Origin: Brachionus koreanus
Lineage: Eukaryota > Rotifera > Eurotatoria > Ploima > Brachionidae
Direction: 5' to 3'
DNA length: 56,375 nt
Assembly: GCA_016987375.1 (NCBI GenBank)
Contig: PJRA01000519.1
Span: forward strand, 794,425 to 850,799
The notes beneath the pieces were generated by a model that made no database searches, had not been told where the DNA came from, and worked only from the letters and a program-made list of their open reading frames with translations. Positions 1 through 14,026 of this stretch are shown piece by piece (the first letter of the stretch is position 1; each line of letters opens with the position of its first letter). Both the position numbers and the translations under genes were made by a program.

Positions 1-3000
1 CAGCCGGGCTTTCTAGTGTTAAATAAAAAAAAAAGATTAAATTCGATAAATTCGTCTAAAAAACCGAAAAAAAGCATGATTGCTTTACATAAAAAACCAA
101 CTACATAACCTGAAAGATACCATGATACAAGCCATGAAGGAAAAAGGCTCAAGATTGGGATCATTCAATGATTGATTTATTTTTTTTATCTTCAATTTTA
201 AGTGCTAAATAAATTGTTTTTGAAATTTTGAAATAAATCTTATTGTTTTTTTATACAAAGAAATTTTTTTGATATCCTAGAAAAATAATAAACACACAAT
301 TCGGTAGTTTATTTTTTAAATAATAATTCAATATAAATTAATTTGTCAATTTTTTTATTAAGTAAATTTGATGCTTAGATCTATTTCCATGCAAACCATG
401 ATTTACCATAGCCAAGTATATTGCCTAATCTTGCATTTAAATATTTAACATACATTTGCAACTATAATAATTAAGAATTAGATTTAATTTACTATACTGC
501 AGAAACTAGTACTACAACTACTAACTTATTTCATCAATGTAAAAATTGCTTATATCTATCTTCTTTTTAAAACAAAAAAATACATCTTTTAGATGAGATT
601 TGATTCATAAATTTTTGCTTGGAATAGAGACAATTTTCTTTTAATTTTAAAAGCAATAATATTTGTAACAAATAAATTCTAGAAATCAAATTAAATGAAT
701 TATTAAAATTTGATCTTAATAAAGTTCAACTTGCCACCAGATTCAAATATTAGCAAAAATTTGATTTGAAATGTAACTTTTTAGTGAAAAAATAAAAGAC
801 AAAATAATAATATTATCAATTTTTTTAAAATAAATGCTTTTAAACTTGAATTTTTGTCTAAATAAATGCTTTTTTTTCTTTTCAACCAACTTAGCAAATT
901 AACAAAAATATTCAAAAGGAAATAGAAAAACAGATTATATAGGTTTCTATTTTCTTAAATTATATCATGCTTTAAATATTAATTTGAGACAAAATTCGTA
1001 TTTACAAAAACTCTTATTATAAGACAATTTCTAGTATTGCATTGCCAGAATTAAAAAAAAAAAAGCGATAGTTAGCTAGTCTTTAAAATAAAAACAATCA
1101 TTCTCTTTGGTCTTTAGACATCTATCAGCGGGTAGTTCGGTTCCTCTCTTGAAACATTCATAACTTTTACAAACAAATAGATAATCAAAATGAATGCTGG
1201 AATAAGAACAAGTTCGATATGTAGGAATTTCGAAAATAGACCCACTTCTCATCACAATAAGGATTTATGTCTGAAAAACCGTTAATCTAGTTATATTTCA
1301 CTTATTACTCCGGTTGCTAATAAGCCTTTTCTCCAAAGTACCAAAATTTTTAAATTTTTCATTTTATAAAATATTTTTAGAATTAAATAAACAAAGAGTT
1401 AAACATTACATTTGAAGAGAATTTATTTCTGTTTAGCAAATAATATGACTCAAAATTTTAGAATTAAAAAGCATTTTTAAAATTTTTTGACTCTACAAAA
1501 TATAAAGAAAATAAACTCTGTTGAAAACAAAAATTCTACCAAGTTTATTGTAAATTTTGTTCTTAGAAACTTCAAAGAGAAAATAAAGATTTTAAAAGGC
1601 AATTTATGAGTTAATTTACCAAAAAATTTTTAGAAATTTATTTCACAAGTTACGTAATTTCGCAAAGATGGATTCAAAATTATCAATTAATTTCTTAATT
1701 ATTTTCCATATCTAAACTTAGAAACAGGTTTGCTATTACAAAAAATCCAACATAGAATACGGGTATTTCTAAAGCCTCATAGGCTGTAATATTAACAAAG
1801 AAAGATCCTATAAAAAATCAAAACTTTTTAGTTGTTTGATCAAATATTTAACAAAAAAACTCTTTTTATTAAGTATCAGTTAAGTTATTTCTTAATTTTA
1901 TTAACTTACTTCATAATATACTTGTTGAAAAATTAACTTAAATAAATTTTTTTTATTAATTGAATAAATTTTACAACAATAAACAATAAATCTTCTCAAT
2001 TTTTTCATATTTCATTTTTTAGTATATATGTAAATTAAACACTTAAAACTTTTAAAAAAAGACAATTAAAAATCATTTAGGATAAAGATTTTTAATAAGC
2101 TTGAATCTAGAAATTTTACTAACATTTTTTTTGCCATTTATTTTGCAGACTAAAAGTGAAGTGTAAAATTTTTGCCTAAAACAAAATTTTCAGATCAATC
2201 AGCCTAGCTTATTAATTAAAATTTTAAATTATTGATTTATTTAAACCTTGTTTTTTTTTTTCACTCCAAAAAAAAACATCAGACCTCGGACTTTTTGTTT
2301 TTTTATTTTGATTATGCAATTTAAACGAAAAAAAAATAGTTTTCTAAGATCCGGTTTCTAATTTGACCATAGGCATGTTTTCTAATTAAAATAAAACTGA
2401 CTTTTAATCCAATAATTGAAAAACAGACCTTAATCTAATCCAGATCGAGCCTTAGGCATAATGCTTTACTCATTCTTAAACATACAACTTTTCAGTTCTT
2501 TTCTAGAAAATTTCTTATCATTATTTAAAATCAAAATGAAAGCTTGATATAAAGCTTAAAAGACGCTTTAAATTCGTAGGGCTTCTTTTTTACAAACCTA
2601 ATACTTGGATCCAATTCGGCTTCTAAACAATTTAAGCCAATTGTTTTAAATTCAAATCTCGAATAAAAAATTACTAGACTTGTATTTGAGCACGGTCTAC
2701 TTTTTATTAAATAATTTGGTAAATATAATAATGAAAAATCAATTGTATAAGCTAATTTTAATTTGAATAAGAGCCACTTGAGTTAAATCGATATTTTTTT
2801 TTGTTGAATTATAATTAAATATATTCATGCTGCCTATTGTTATTTTTAAAACAAAACAAATTATATCAAATTTTACATGCTGTGATTATTACATTAAAAA
2901 TAACAGGTGAAAATTTAAAAAAAAAATTTCTGCACAATAAATCACATCTTCTAGGTTTCCTAATATGACTTGTTTGTTTCTACTAAATCGACACGGCTTC

Positions 3001-4500
3001 TTGATTTACAAAATCGTAAACTTAGTGAAAAAAAGAATAAATAAAAGCTAATTTGAACAGTAATTAATGAAATTAAAAGAGATAAAAAAAATTTAAACAT
3101 TTAAAATTACAAATATTTGAATGCTATTCTTTTTTTTAAATAAAATATTTTATCTTTTATCTAAACTTTTATTTAATTTAATCATTTTTTTTAATAATCT
3201 TGCTATAGGTTTTTACAGATCGAAAAAAACTTAGAAATTGATAAAGTTATGTCACTTTTAAGCTAGTGATCCAACGATTTCAGATCGTTGCGATTTCGTA
3301 AATTTTAAAGCAAAAGTAGTGGCCAGCAGCAGCTCAAAGCCTTCAAAGCGTTCATTGATTAAATAAACAATTTACGATTTTCCCAAAGATTAATTTAAAA
3401 AAATTACTGCTGCTACTGCTAATATTTTTTTGTGTGGGTTAAATAATTCATCTCTGTTTTAAAATTACATTTTTTTCTCAAAATTCTACTTAATAATTAT
3501 AAGAATAATGAGCAAATTTTGAAAAAAAATTGGAATTAATAAATAATTAGTAAGAGGCATCCATTTTAGATCATTTTAGAACAAGCCGTAAATGAAAAAA
3601 AAACAACAAGGTTCTTTAAATTTTTTTTTAAATTTAAAGCACTTTATAAGCTACATGACCCCAATGTTGTTTCTTTTGATGTTTTTCATTTTATTTCTAA
3701 AATTTGAGTAAAAAAAATTTGTTTACAAAGACAATATTCTCAATTTTAGCTGTTGTAGAAAAATGTACGTGAAAGAGTTGACATTAAATGAGAAAATGTT
3801 TTTTTTTGTCATAAATAAATAAGAATTTTTCAAAAGGCTGCTAACCTGTAGATTAGATCTAGAAAAAAATTGAAACCATTCAATTGTTGCTTGAATTAAA
3901 AAGAGAAAAACTAAAATCCATTGATCCAAATATTTTTTCTAATGCAGCCAAGAAAATATTTTTAATAAAATTTCTAGCTTATAATTAGAATAGGCTTGGA
4001 TAAAATCGAAATTTTCAAAATTAAATAGCCCAAATTTAAACATTATATTTTCTATGCTTCTTTTTTAATTTTTATCTTGAACTTACTTTGATTTAAAAGG
4101 TTATTTCTTCTCATTTTTAATAAGTAGATTAATATTTTAGATAAAAATCTCTCGCTTACTCATTCAACTATCTTGAGTCAAATGAAATTAATTGAGAGAA
4201 AAAAAAATTAAGTGGTCCAAGAAAATTCAAAGCAGAAAGTTTAAATAACTGATTTCATTAAAAAATTAGTCACAAAACATTATACAAATCAAAATATTTA
4301 TATGTGAAATAAAAACAAAAATAAACATTTTTTTAGATTCATCTAAAAAAAATCATATTTAAATTATTAAGTTGTGATTGATTTTTTAGTTATTTGAAAA
4401 ATTCATTATGATTTTGTTTTAACATAAACATGCAAAAATAAGGTCTTGTGAAATTTGATGAAAATTAAAAAAAATTGAATAAAAATTAATGTTATAAACT
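1..4500. other. Gene-free AT-rich DNA
   Basis: No coding frame with recognisable sequence on either strand; homopolymer A/T runs throughout. The first ~40 bases (GCCGGGCTTTCTAGTGTTAA then an A-run) may be the end of a LINE tail. Confidence 0.6.
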
Positions 4501-4733
4501 GAAAGACCTTAGTAACGCTGAACGGCTCATAAATCTAAGTTTCAGTTCCTTGAAGGAAAGAAGAAAAAGAGGAGAAATGATTCAAATGTTTAAAATTTAC
4601 AAAATAGTTTTAAAGTGCGATACGACAAGTTTATTATAGCACAATAAACTACCATACCATACCATTCTCTCAAATACACTTAGTAAGTTATTCAACTTGC
4701 CATAGTTCAGCAATAATAAATAAATAAATAAAC
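4501..4733 (+). pseudogene. LINE relic: polymerase C-terminal segment with TAAA tail
   Basis: Translation from 4510 gives LSNAERLINLSFSSLKERRK followed by RGEMIQMFKIYKIV, matching the conserved 'ERL..L...SL..RR.RGD.I.MFKI..' region of CR1/Jockey-like LINE reverse transcriptases. A stop follows, then a divergent stretch ending in an (AATAA/ATAA)n run near 4709-4731, the likely 3' tail. 5'-truncated and dead. Confidence 0.7.
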
Positions 4734-7700
4734 TAAGTATCGTTTCTGCATTTTAATCGAAATGTTTTTCCAAAATAAGGAAATGAGAATTTTAAAATAA
4801 TTTTTCAAAGATAAGAAAAAATTGAATAATTTTTAATTGAATTAAAAAAAAACATATTTTTAGAAAATTTATTTGAATGCTTTTTTTTGTACAACTTTCT
4901 TCTTTTTTTAACATCGCCTTAAAGGAGTTTACAGAAATAATAAATAAAGTCTGCTATTGATGTGCCAAATGCACTGAAGCAAAATTTGTCCAAATTTTAA
5001 TCAAGCTAAACTTGCAGAGTTTTACTAGAATATTTTTAAATTAATAACAAAAATTTTAAATTATTAAAACGATGCGTAAAATAGACTTGATCACAGTTCA
5101 ATAATTACATTTTGCTACATCTTTTATTTTCTTTATTTACGGTTTTAATCTTTTAATATGTTTCGTTTTACCTTGTCTCATTAAATATTTTAATTTTTCT
5201 TATTTTTGAAATAAAAAAATTTAGGCGATAACCTATTTAAAAGGAATATATCTAATTTGAAAAAAACAAAATATAAATACATATCAACATTTGAAAAATA
5301 AATTGCTAGATACATTTTTCTTTTTTCTAAAAGAACACACACAATAGGCAAAAATTTTCATTATTTTTCTTCTTTAGAATGAAAATTTTTTGATATCAAC
5401 ACTTTTTTATTTAAAAAAAAAATGGTAACTGTAATTTTTCTATGTAATAGAATGAATAAAAATGTAAATTTTGTAAATTGTCAAATCAATCAAATTAAAA
5501 TAAGGATTAAAAATCAAATTGTAAATAAAAAAAAAACTTTTCATAAATATTAGGACTTGTTCTTTATAAATAAATTTCACATAAAAAATTTATGAACCTT
5601 AAATCCATTTAAAATTTTATTTTATTTTGAATGAAAAAAAAAGAAGTCTGAGATTTATGCTTTGATAACAATTAATTTTCTTGATTTGATTAACTTTTGA
5701 TTAAGTCTTGACTTAAAAGTTTTACATTTAGAGAACTAACTTACTACTTAAAATTAAACTTTAATAATATAATTAATGCTAATAATGCATATAATTTTTA
5801 CATTTTCCTCTGGCCTCCTTAATTAAATAAGCTCTAAAATAATTTTAATATAATTTAATTGGAAATTTTACTCTTAATATTTTCTCAATAGACTAAATGA
5901 TAAAACAAAAACAATATAAAAAAAAATTTAATCGAAACTTTTATTTGTAAATTTATAATTTTTTTCTCTTAGAAATCACAACTAATGGTTAATTCAATAA
6001 CTAGTGCAAACACATTTTGATAGTCAAATCTTTTCACAAAACTTTAAATCAAATTTAGTTACATAATTCGGCTTGATTGTTAGGTAATAGATCATAAAAC
6101 TAAATGCTTAGATTTAAAAAGAAATTAAAAAAAAAATTGTTTTTTAATTTTTTTTTTACTAAATTTTACTCTAATTTGGCATTTTGATTGATGAAAAAAT
6201 GAAAATAAAATTTTTTATCTAACTAAATCAAATGATTAATTTTGATAAATTTTATAGAAATTTTAACAATTTCTAATAATTTATAGCATTTTGTTTTGTT
6301 CGCTATTTGCTCTAAAATAATAAGTAAATAAATATTTAACTTACAAACAAGAAAAAAAAAAAAAACAACTCTTTAATTTTTTGTCACTTGGTCAAAAAAT
6401 AAAGTCTAATCCTAATACAAGGAATCATTTTTTTTCAATTCTAATACATAATATTTAACAAGTTTAAGAGCTTAATATTGAATTATAGAATGGCGGATCT
6501 GTTGGTAAATACACAACTTAATTAATATTTTTTGGCTTTACTTATACAAAAACATTTGTTTGAACGAATTTTAATATTGTATATGTTTTAAATGAGATTA
6601 TTTTATCGGCAATTTAATCTTTGACTTGTCATTTACATAAAGCTGGTACATGTTTAACAAGAAAAAATATTTCTATTACTCAAGCAATATGTTTCGAAGT
6701 GTCGAAATGATCTTATCTACTAAATAAAACTGACTGCCCAATTTGAAGTTGATGATCTAATTTAAGGAAACATGATCAACAATTAAGAAAGTCGCCTGGA
6801 CTTAATGTTTTAAAGGGATATAATGAAAAATTAGATATTTCTTTGTTTCTATTGATTTTGGATGGATTAAGATTTTTTATTAAATAAAAAAAAATTATTT
6901 TAAAAATATTTTGCTAAAGAAAATTTAATTTTAGTTCACTTTTGATGAAGTATTCCTGGAATATATTTTCTTGAGAGTTTAAACAAAGGCTTGCAGTTTT
7001 GGTCAAACAATCCTTTGATAGAAGATTGAAGCTAATACTAAATAGACATGTTAAAACTTTTTTATACTATAAAAAAAAATAATTCTTAGTTAATTTTTTG
7101 GTAAAACATCAAAATAAATTATTAGGCCATAAGTAAATTATCATTAACTAAATTTATTTTTATTCACAAATCAAAGTTTTAATTTTTTTAGCTAAATTGC
7201 TTAATAAAAAAATTCCTAGTTAGTTTTTTTGAATTTTTTAAATTTTAGGCCATAACAATTTTCATGTAAATAAATTATCCAAGAGTGTTTTGGATTAGAA
7301 TAATTTGAATAGTTCGTCTAGTAAATAGACTGAGAGTTATTAGAAATAAAATTGAGAATAGCCTCTAAATCAATCAAATTTTAATAATCCATAACGAAAA
7401 ACAACTCAACTTAGATGAAAGATTAAACTTTGGTTTTAATATGAGAGCAATTTTCTGATCGAACAATATAAATCATTGCTTATAAAAAGCTAATTCGATC
7501 AATAAGAAACAGATAATACTAGGCCTAAATTAAATTATCCTAATTGCATGATTTATTTTTAAAGAACGGAAAATTCGGCTCCGAAAATAAATCTGACCCG
7601 AATATTTGCATAACTAAATAAAATTATAAGCTACTTGAATTAAGAAAAAAAAAGCTAATAAGATTAAGAGCAAACACAATACTAATGGGAATAGGCTCTG

Positions 7701-9089
7701 TACTAATCTAGTTTCTTATTGCGCACTCTAATTATATAACTATATCTTTTTTTTATTGTATAAATTGCTTGTTTAGCTCAAGCATTGATAAGTAAATAAT
7801 GCGCCAAATATTTATTTTGGTCGTACTCATAAATATTTATTGCAAAATAAAATTTATGCACTGACAACTTGTTTTTGGGCTTAATCTATTGATAATGGCA
7901 TGATTAATCGACTGGAAAATATTTACATTTTAGGCTAGTTTAAATGGGTTTTTAATTGCTTCAATGACAAGACAATTTTTAATTTTTTCAAGGATTTTTG
8001 AGAGTGCTGGTCTAATAGACAGATTAAAATCAAGCTTGTGGAAAATTTGATCTAGACAAGCTGACATACTATTTCTTTAAAGCTTAATTTTTTGCTAACT
8101 CTTTCAGACAAACATAATCTCCCTGTTTAGAAATAGCTGATTTAAGTCTGTTAAAACAAACTTTTATGTCAAGTGAGCCATGTTTATTATTTTTTAAAAT
8201 ATCGAACTAAATTAGATTATTACATTTAAATGTTGTTGTAATAAAATTTATAGTTAAAAGTTATTTTAAATTTTATTTTATATTAGTCATTTATTTATTT
8301 TAATTAAAGCCTTGTTGGTGTTTAAGAAAAAAAAACAAATTCAAGTATTAAAAAATTCGCAATGAGAACTGTACAATAATGATTGAATAAATGTTGCTAC
8401 CTGAATTTTTAATGCTAGAAATTTTTATAGTGGTGGTTTTAAATATTAGAACATCATGATCTAACCAATTCAATCTATTGTATAAATCTAAATCAGAAAA
8501 AAAATTTTAACTAAAAAACGACAAAAAAAATATTTTTCTTATTAAGTTATTAATAAGAAATAGTAATCTCTAGGACCGAGGACTGAACTTCATCTTTATA
8601 GTAGTCTTGTAAAATTTGTATTGAATCTTAATCTTAAAAAAAAAATTTTACTTCACAAAAAAAATATATATTTATTTTTTATTTCTAAGCAAAAATTTAT
8701 TCTAATAAAAAAAAAACATCGATTGTAAATTTTCAAAAAAATTATTCTAGAATAAATGATACCTAGAATATAAGAATTTCATGACCAATTGCTTTGGGAA
8801 AATTTTTGAGAATATTCTATTCCAAAGTTAACGTAATTATCTGAATTTAATGACATGCTAGTATGTGAAATAATGACATGTCAGTAAAAAATTACTATTT
8901 ATTTAAAAAAATTTTATTTTTCAATAATTTATTTTTAAGAAAAATTTTTTTAATTTCTTACAAAAAAAGAACTTTTTCATATATTTAGGACTTATAAAAT
9001 GCAAGTTAATAATCTAAACAATCAATTTAAAAATTTTTTTAAATCAATTATTGAAAATAATTTTTTTATAATAAATTCAAAATTTAAAC
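4734..9089. other. Gene-free AT-rich DNA
   Basis: I see no gene, RNA or transposon with identifiable ends. Stops are dense in all frames. Confidence 0.6.
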
Positions 9090-9255
9090 CCGTTAAAACT
9101 GTGACGGTTTCTAAGGCCGCCCGTTTAAATTTAAACGGTTATTATGCGGGATAAAAAGTAGCTCGCTATAATAAACGGCCCAACAACCCCGAGTAACCGC
9201 CCGTCTAACCGCCCGTCCATTGAACCGGTAAGCTCTGACCGCATCCAACACTAAC
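9090..9255. other. GC-rich island with 18-bp palindrome and repeated ACCGCCCGT
   Basis: About half G+C, against roughly a quarter around it. Contains the perfect palindrome CCGTTTAAATTTAAACGG (9121-9138), ACCGCCCGTCTA/ACCGCCCGTCCA in tandem (9196-9219) and several ACGG/CCGT words. No open frame of note. Its base composition marks it as foreign to its surroundings, probably part of a mobile element. Confidence 0.6.
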
Positions 9256-9262
9256 TCTTAGA

Positions 9263-9426
9263 CAAAATGAAAATAATTTCAAATTTTTACATTTTCACAT
9301 TTTTAGATTTTTTGTGCAATCTTTCAAAAATTAAAAAAACACTCTCAAATTAATTGGTAAACAAAATTAAAATAAAAAAAAATCTTAAATATGAAAATAA
9401 AAAAATAAAAAATTATTTTCATTTTG
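9263..9426. repeat. Hairpin MITE family B, upstream copy
   Basis: Ends CAAAATGAAAATAATTTC and AAATTATTTTCATTTTG, with internal TTTTTTGTGCAATCTTTCAA as in the 34601-34767 copy. Right arm decayed. A third partial end occurs at 12925-12945 (GCAAAATGAAAATAATTTAA). Confidence 0.7.
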
Positions 9427-9429
9427 CTT

Positions 9430-10487
9430 GATAATACTGATAATAATTGGTAAGACATAGAAGAAAATCAATTTAAGCGTTTAGCAAACACTTTTTACGA
9501 CGAATATGTAGAAACTATTGAGTAAGGCCAGATAAATCTAATAATGAAAGTGAGCAGCCGCCATAAAGGTTAAAAACTTTTATCTATTTCTATTTTATTT
9601 TATCTATTTTTAATTCAAAAAAATCTACAAAAAAAATAATTATCTACTGACAAAAAATAATCCCTTTTAATAACATAGAGTACAATATTTTAAAGAATTA
9701 CGTTATTAAGAATGAGCAGCTGTAAAGAGGAACAAAAACCAGACCAATCTAAAACACAATACGCACAAGACAAATTTTAGAAAAATTTCTGTTATAAAAA
9801 AAAAATCTCTAAAAATACAATGATATCTAGCTGCGCATTTAAAATTTTTTGGCACCTTGGAGTTGATGATCAATTCAAAATATTATTTCAATTCAAAGAG
9901 TTTATTATTGGATTTTATAATTAATCTTTAATTTAATCTAAAAAGTTTAAATTTAACACGATTAACATGCTATGTATTTAAGAAATAGATTATTTTTGAG
10001 AAATATTTTCTCAACCTTTTGATAAGATAAATCTTTAGATCTAAATTTAAAAAATAATTTTTGTGAATATATTCCAAAAGTATTGATAAACTAGCATTTA
10101 GGATATTAAATTTAAAACTGAAATTCAAATATCAAACTCCGAATAAGTAATAAAATTAAAATATTTTTAAAATTATAAGCTTAATAAATCTAAGAAATAA
10201 TGAACCAATACATTTAGAAATCTTATCATATTATTATCTTAAAATTTAAATTATCAATAGGTTGAGAAAGTATTTTTCAAAAATTATTTATTTCTTAAAT
10301 TTACACAGCATGTTATCGTATTACATTACAATTATTTTAATTGTAGCAAAGAGTTGTACAGATATCAGATAAAAAGACAAACAAAGTTACTTAAAAATCT
10401 TCTTGACACAGAGTATACTGTAGCTTTTATCCTTATTATTTACCGAATTTACTATTATTTCAAAAATTACTAAAAACAATTTTTTTT
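9430..10487. other. Gene-free AT-rich DNA between repeats
   Basis: No recognisable coding sequence. It separates hairpin family B from a LINE-like 3' end. Confidence 0.55.
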
Positions 10488-10575
10488 TTCAAGGCGGCAG
10501 AAAGGAAGGACTAAGATCCATTCCAAACTGCCCGGGTTTAACCCCAAACTATATTTTTAATTAAAAAAAAAGAGT
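10488..10575 (+). repeat. Dispersed repeat related to the LINE 3' end at 15.4 kb
   Basis: GAAAGGAAGGACTAAGATCC then ATTCCAAACTGCCC matches the 15.4-kb copy with a 2-base gap. It is followed by CGGGTTTAACCCCAAACTAT and an A-rich run. Confidence 0.6.
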
Positions 10576-11507
10576 TGTACAAATTATAACTTTACCTAAT
10601 TTAAAGACCCTTCAATAAAAAATTAAAAGTAGCGAAAAATAACAATATACAGACATTAAATAACATTAAAGATAATTAACTAATAAACTAATTTTTAAAA
10701 TGTTTTCCATCAATAATTACATAAAAATCACACTTACTTTTATGAATCAAAATTAATTTAATCGATTCACAGATGAATTAAAAATATAAATTTAACTTTA
10801 AAATAAGAAGAAGCTTATTCTAACTTATTAATTTAAAATTAAAAAATTGCTTGATAAACAAAATTTTTTATCGATAAATCTAAAAAAAATGAATTTTCCT
10901 GACTCTTAAAACAAAAAAATCAGAAAAACAAGATTTAATATTTATTTAAATTTATTTTGGCCTTTGGTTTTTTTTAACTAAGCTAAAAAGTTCTTTAATT
11001 TAAAAAATTTGTAATTGTTTCGTTTATTTTATTGATTGTAGGTTTTAAAGTTTATCGATTTTTATATAAATAAATACTTGTAGTTTTTTCAAATATATAT
11101 ATATTTATATTCAAACAATTTGTAAATTATTTAAATGTTTATTCAAATAATAAAAATAGAATTTTCATAATTTTGTTAAATAAATATTGAATTAAACAAA
11201 AAACGAATAACAATTAAAATATAGTTTATTGGGAGCTACTAATAAGTTTTTAAATCACCTTAGCTAAAAATAAATAAATCGATATTCTTTTAGGTAGCAA
11301 TAAGCAACTAATTGTTTTGAATTAATAAAAAAAAACTCAATAGCAATTTGAGTAAAATCTCTTCCGATTTTTTTAAATCTTTAGAGAAAAAAAATCAAGC
11401 AAAATCAATTTTTTGCAAGTTGAATATAATTTTTTATTTATTTAAATATAATTTAGAGAGAATAATTCCTTTTGGCAGGGAAGTAGAATATAAAAATAAA
11501 CTTTTTT

Positions 11508-11905
11508 TTTTAGTTTTTATTGTCATTTTAATCGGCATTGTGAATTTTGATGCAAAAAACGAAAACAAAAATTTTAAATTAAAATAACTTTTTTCCTAAG
11601 GGTCTAAGTATCGTTGTTCAAAATAAATCAATTGATACAAGGTTTGTATCACCTAAATTTAGCCTATGAAGAAACTGTGCAATTCGATTTTGATAATTTT
11701 CTAATTCATTTACTTTTTTGCATTATTGTAGAGTTTTTAACACATAATAAATTTGGGTGATACAAACCTTGTATCAACTGATTTATTTTGAACAACGATA
11801 GTTAGACCCTTAGGAAAAAAGTTATTTTAATTTAAAATTTTTGTTTTCGTTTTTAGTATCAAAATTCACAATGCCCATTAAAATGACAATAAAAAATAAA
11901 AAAAA
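11508..11905. repeat. Hairpin MITE family A, copy 1 (arms of ~160 bp)
   Basis: Left arm about 11508-11680 and right arm about 11740-11905 are inverted copies; for example TATCGTTGTTCAAAATAAAT on the left matches ATTTATTTTGAACAACGATA on the right, and GATACAAGGTTTGTATCACC occurs inverted. Each arm itself contains the small palindromic core TTGATACAAGGTTTGTATCA. The small open frame at 11348-11587 overlaps the left arm and is not a gene. Confidence 0.85.
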
Positions 11906-11909
11906 AATT

Positions 11910-12980
11910 TTTTGACTAAATTTTTTTATTTTTTCCACATTTGTTTAAACAAGCCAGGTGATTCTTGTTTAACCAGATAACTTGAATGTTCGTTATCAGA
12001 ACGTTTTGCCACTTTGTGTCACTGCTTTTTACTTCAAAAAAAAGTGTTTTGCATTCTTTCATTTCTATGTTTGAAGTTGTAGACATGTTTATCGCTTAAA
12101 ATAGTTGTGGTTGTATATATCACTCCTCTCAAAAGGAATTTTATATCAAAAAAAATATTTTTTATTAAAAAAAGACAAAAAGTAAAACTACAATAAAATT
12201 TTAATCTACTATTGATTTGAGTATTTAAAAATAATGAGAAAGCAAAATTTTTATTTTAAATAAAAAGGTGCAACAAAGTGTGTTGCGCTGATATTTCAAT
12301 CCATCAGTATAATTTTAATCTTCTCATTTCTGGCGCCTTTTTTAACGCTAAAAAAAGCTTATTGTTAACTGATTAATATCGAAAAGCATATCGCTTTATC
12401 ATATATCTTATTTAATTGTTATCGTGTCAATTTCAAGTGTAATGAAAAAATAAAAATTTTAATATACTAAAATTTGGTAATAAGTGCTATTTTTAAAATT
12501 CTAAATAGAAGGCGTAAAAAAAAAAATGCCTTAAAACCTTACAACTTTATATTATTAAATTGATTAAAAATTGCAGAGTCTATAATTGTTTTCAATTCTT
12601 AATTTTTTTTTTTAAATGCAAATCTAAGTGAAAATTAAAAGTTTATTCAATTTCATTCATTTAATTTATTGATTAAACTATTATTATTTCTTCTTACAAA
12701 ATGAAGTTTTTTCTGTTCTTCATTTAGTTTTGGGTTTTTTCTTTATCAATTTTTGAAAAGCATTTAGTTATTGATAGAAGGAGCTGATCCAACGAGTTTG
12801 CTTTCTATCTATTCTCGCTTACTCTTTCACAAATCCACTATAGATTCCGCAAAATGTAAGCTTGCAAGTTCCAGCCAAATTATTTTATTGTTATCAGAAT
12901 TATACTCCTTTACAAAATAAGGAGCAAAATGAAAATAATTTAAAATTCTCTACATTTTAAAATTTCAAATTTATTTATTC
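11910..12980. other. Gene-free AT-rich DNA
   Basis: Contains only a half end of hairpin family B (12925-12945). Confidence 0.55.
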
Positions 12981-12986
12981 AATTTG

Positions 12987-13027
12987 ATCATAAACTTGGT
13001 CTTGGTTAGTAGAACAGCCATTTTCAG
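12987..13027 (+). repeat. 41-bp perfect direct repeat, copy 1
   Basis: Identical to 13728-13768 (ATCATAAACTTGGTCTTGGT ... ATTTTCAG), 741 bp apart, same orientation. Not part of a recognised element. Confidence 0.9.
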
Positions 13028-13727
13028 GCCTATATTGTGAAAAATAGACTAAAAAAAAAGTCATTTTTTTGTACACGTATAAAATATTTATTAATATGAA
13101 ATTTTTAAATTACGTCAAAACTAAAACAATTTTTCTTCTGTATTCTTAACGATTTCTTTTAATTTTTTTTTTGGAATGAGGACTGAATAGCAGATAGCAA
13201 GCTGTTCGGAATAGTCTTATGGGTTAAGTTCGCGCCATGCAAAACATCCATACGATCTTCTTAATTAAAAATAAACCAAATTTTTAACGTTACAGCCTTT
13301 CAATGAATAGAAAAAAATTGAAAATTTTTCGGAAAAAAATCTGAAAAATTTTGAAATATTCTAACGATGTTAAAGATTGCTTAAAAAAGCTCAAATTTAA
13401 TAAAAAAAAAAAAAGATTTTTCCTGAAAATCTATTCAAATTAAAGAAGTTAATTTTTGAGATCTTTTTGCATTCAAATTTTTAATTTAAAAAAGAAAAAA
13501 ACTAAAAAATTAGTTGACGCTTATTATAAGGGATCAACTTATGGTCAAGTCTTAAAAGCACATTTTTCAGAAAACTATCCTTGATAATATCGCTTAAATA
13601 AAGATATAATTAATAAAGGGTGTAAAATTTCAGGCCCCACTAGCCAAAAAAAAATTTTAATTTTCAAAATTCAAAAATAAGATCAAAAACCGAATATGAG
13701 ATAGAATGGAAGTTTTGCATCGCATGA

Positions 13728-13768
13728 ATCATAAACTTGGTCTTGGTTAGTAGAACAGCCATTTTCAG
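13728..13768 (+). repeat. 41-bp perfect direct repeat, copy 2
   Basis: Identical to 12987-13027. It is embedded between two copies of TTTTGCAT(TGCAT)CGCATGAA at about 13713-13727 and 13795-13815, so it looks inserted into a short duplicated word. Confidence 0.9.
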
Positions 13769-14026
13769 CAATGCATAAGATTATATTGATATATTTTGCA
13801 TTGCATCGCATGAACTTTAAATCCTTTAAATTATTCTAATAAATAAGAAAAAAAAATATGATGAACAACTCAGCATTTAATTCTAGATTTCTAGAATATA
13901 AAGAGAAAAGGTCGTTTAATAATTGACTGGTCTAATTGACTATTTCTTCCTCTAAAGACTCGTATCACCAAGATTAAATAGACTTGTTTATAATTCACAG
14001 TTTAAAGTTAAAAAATAATAAAAATT

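Noticed and set aside
11348..11587. 79-codon open frame
   Set aside because: It overlaps the left arm of hairpin family A, opens without an ATG (TTG), and has low-complexity Lys/Phe/Asn content.
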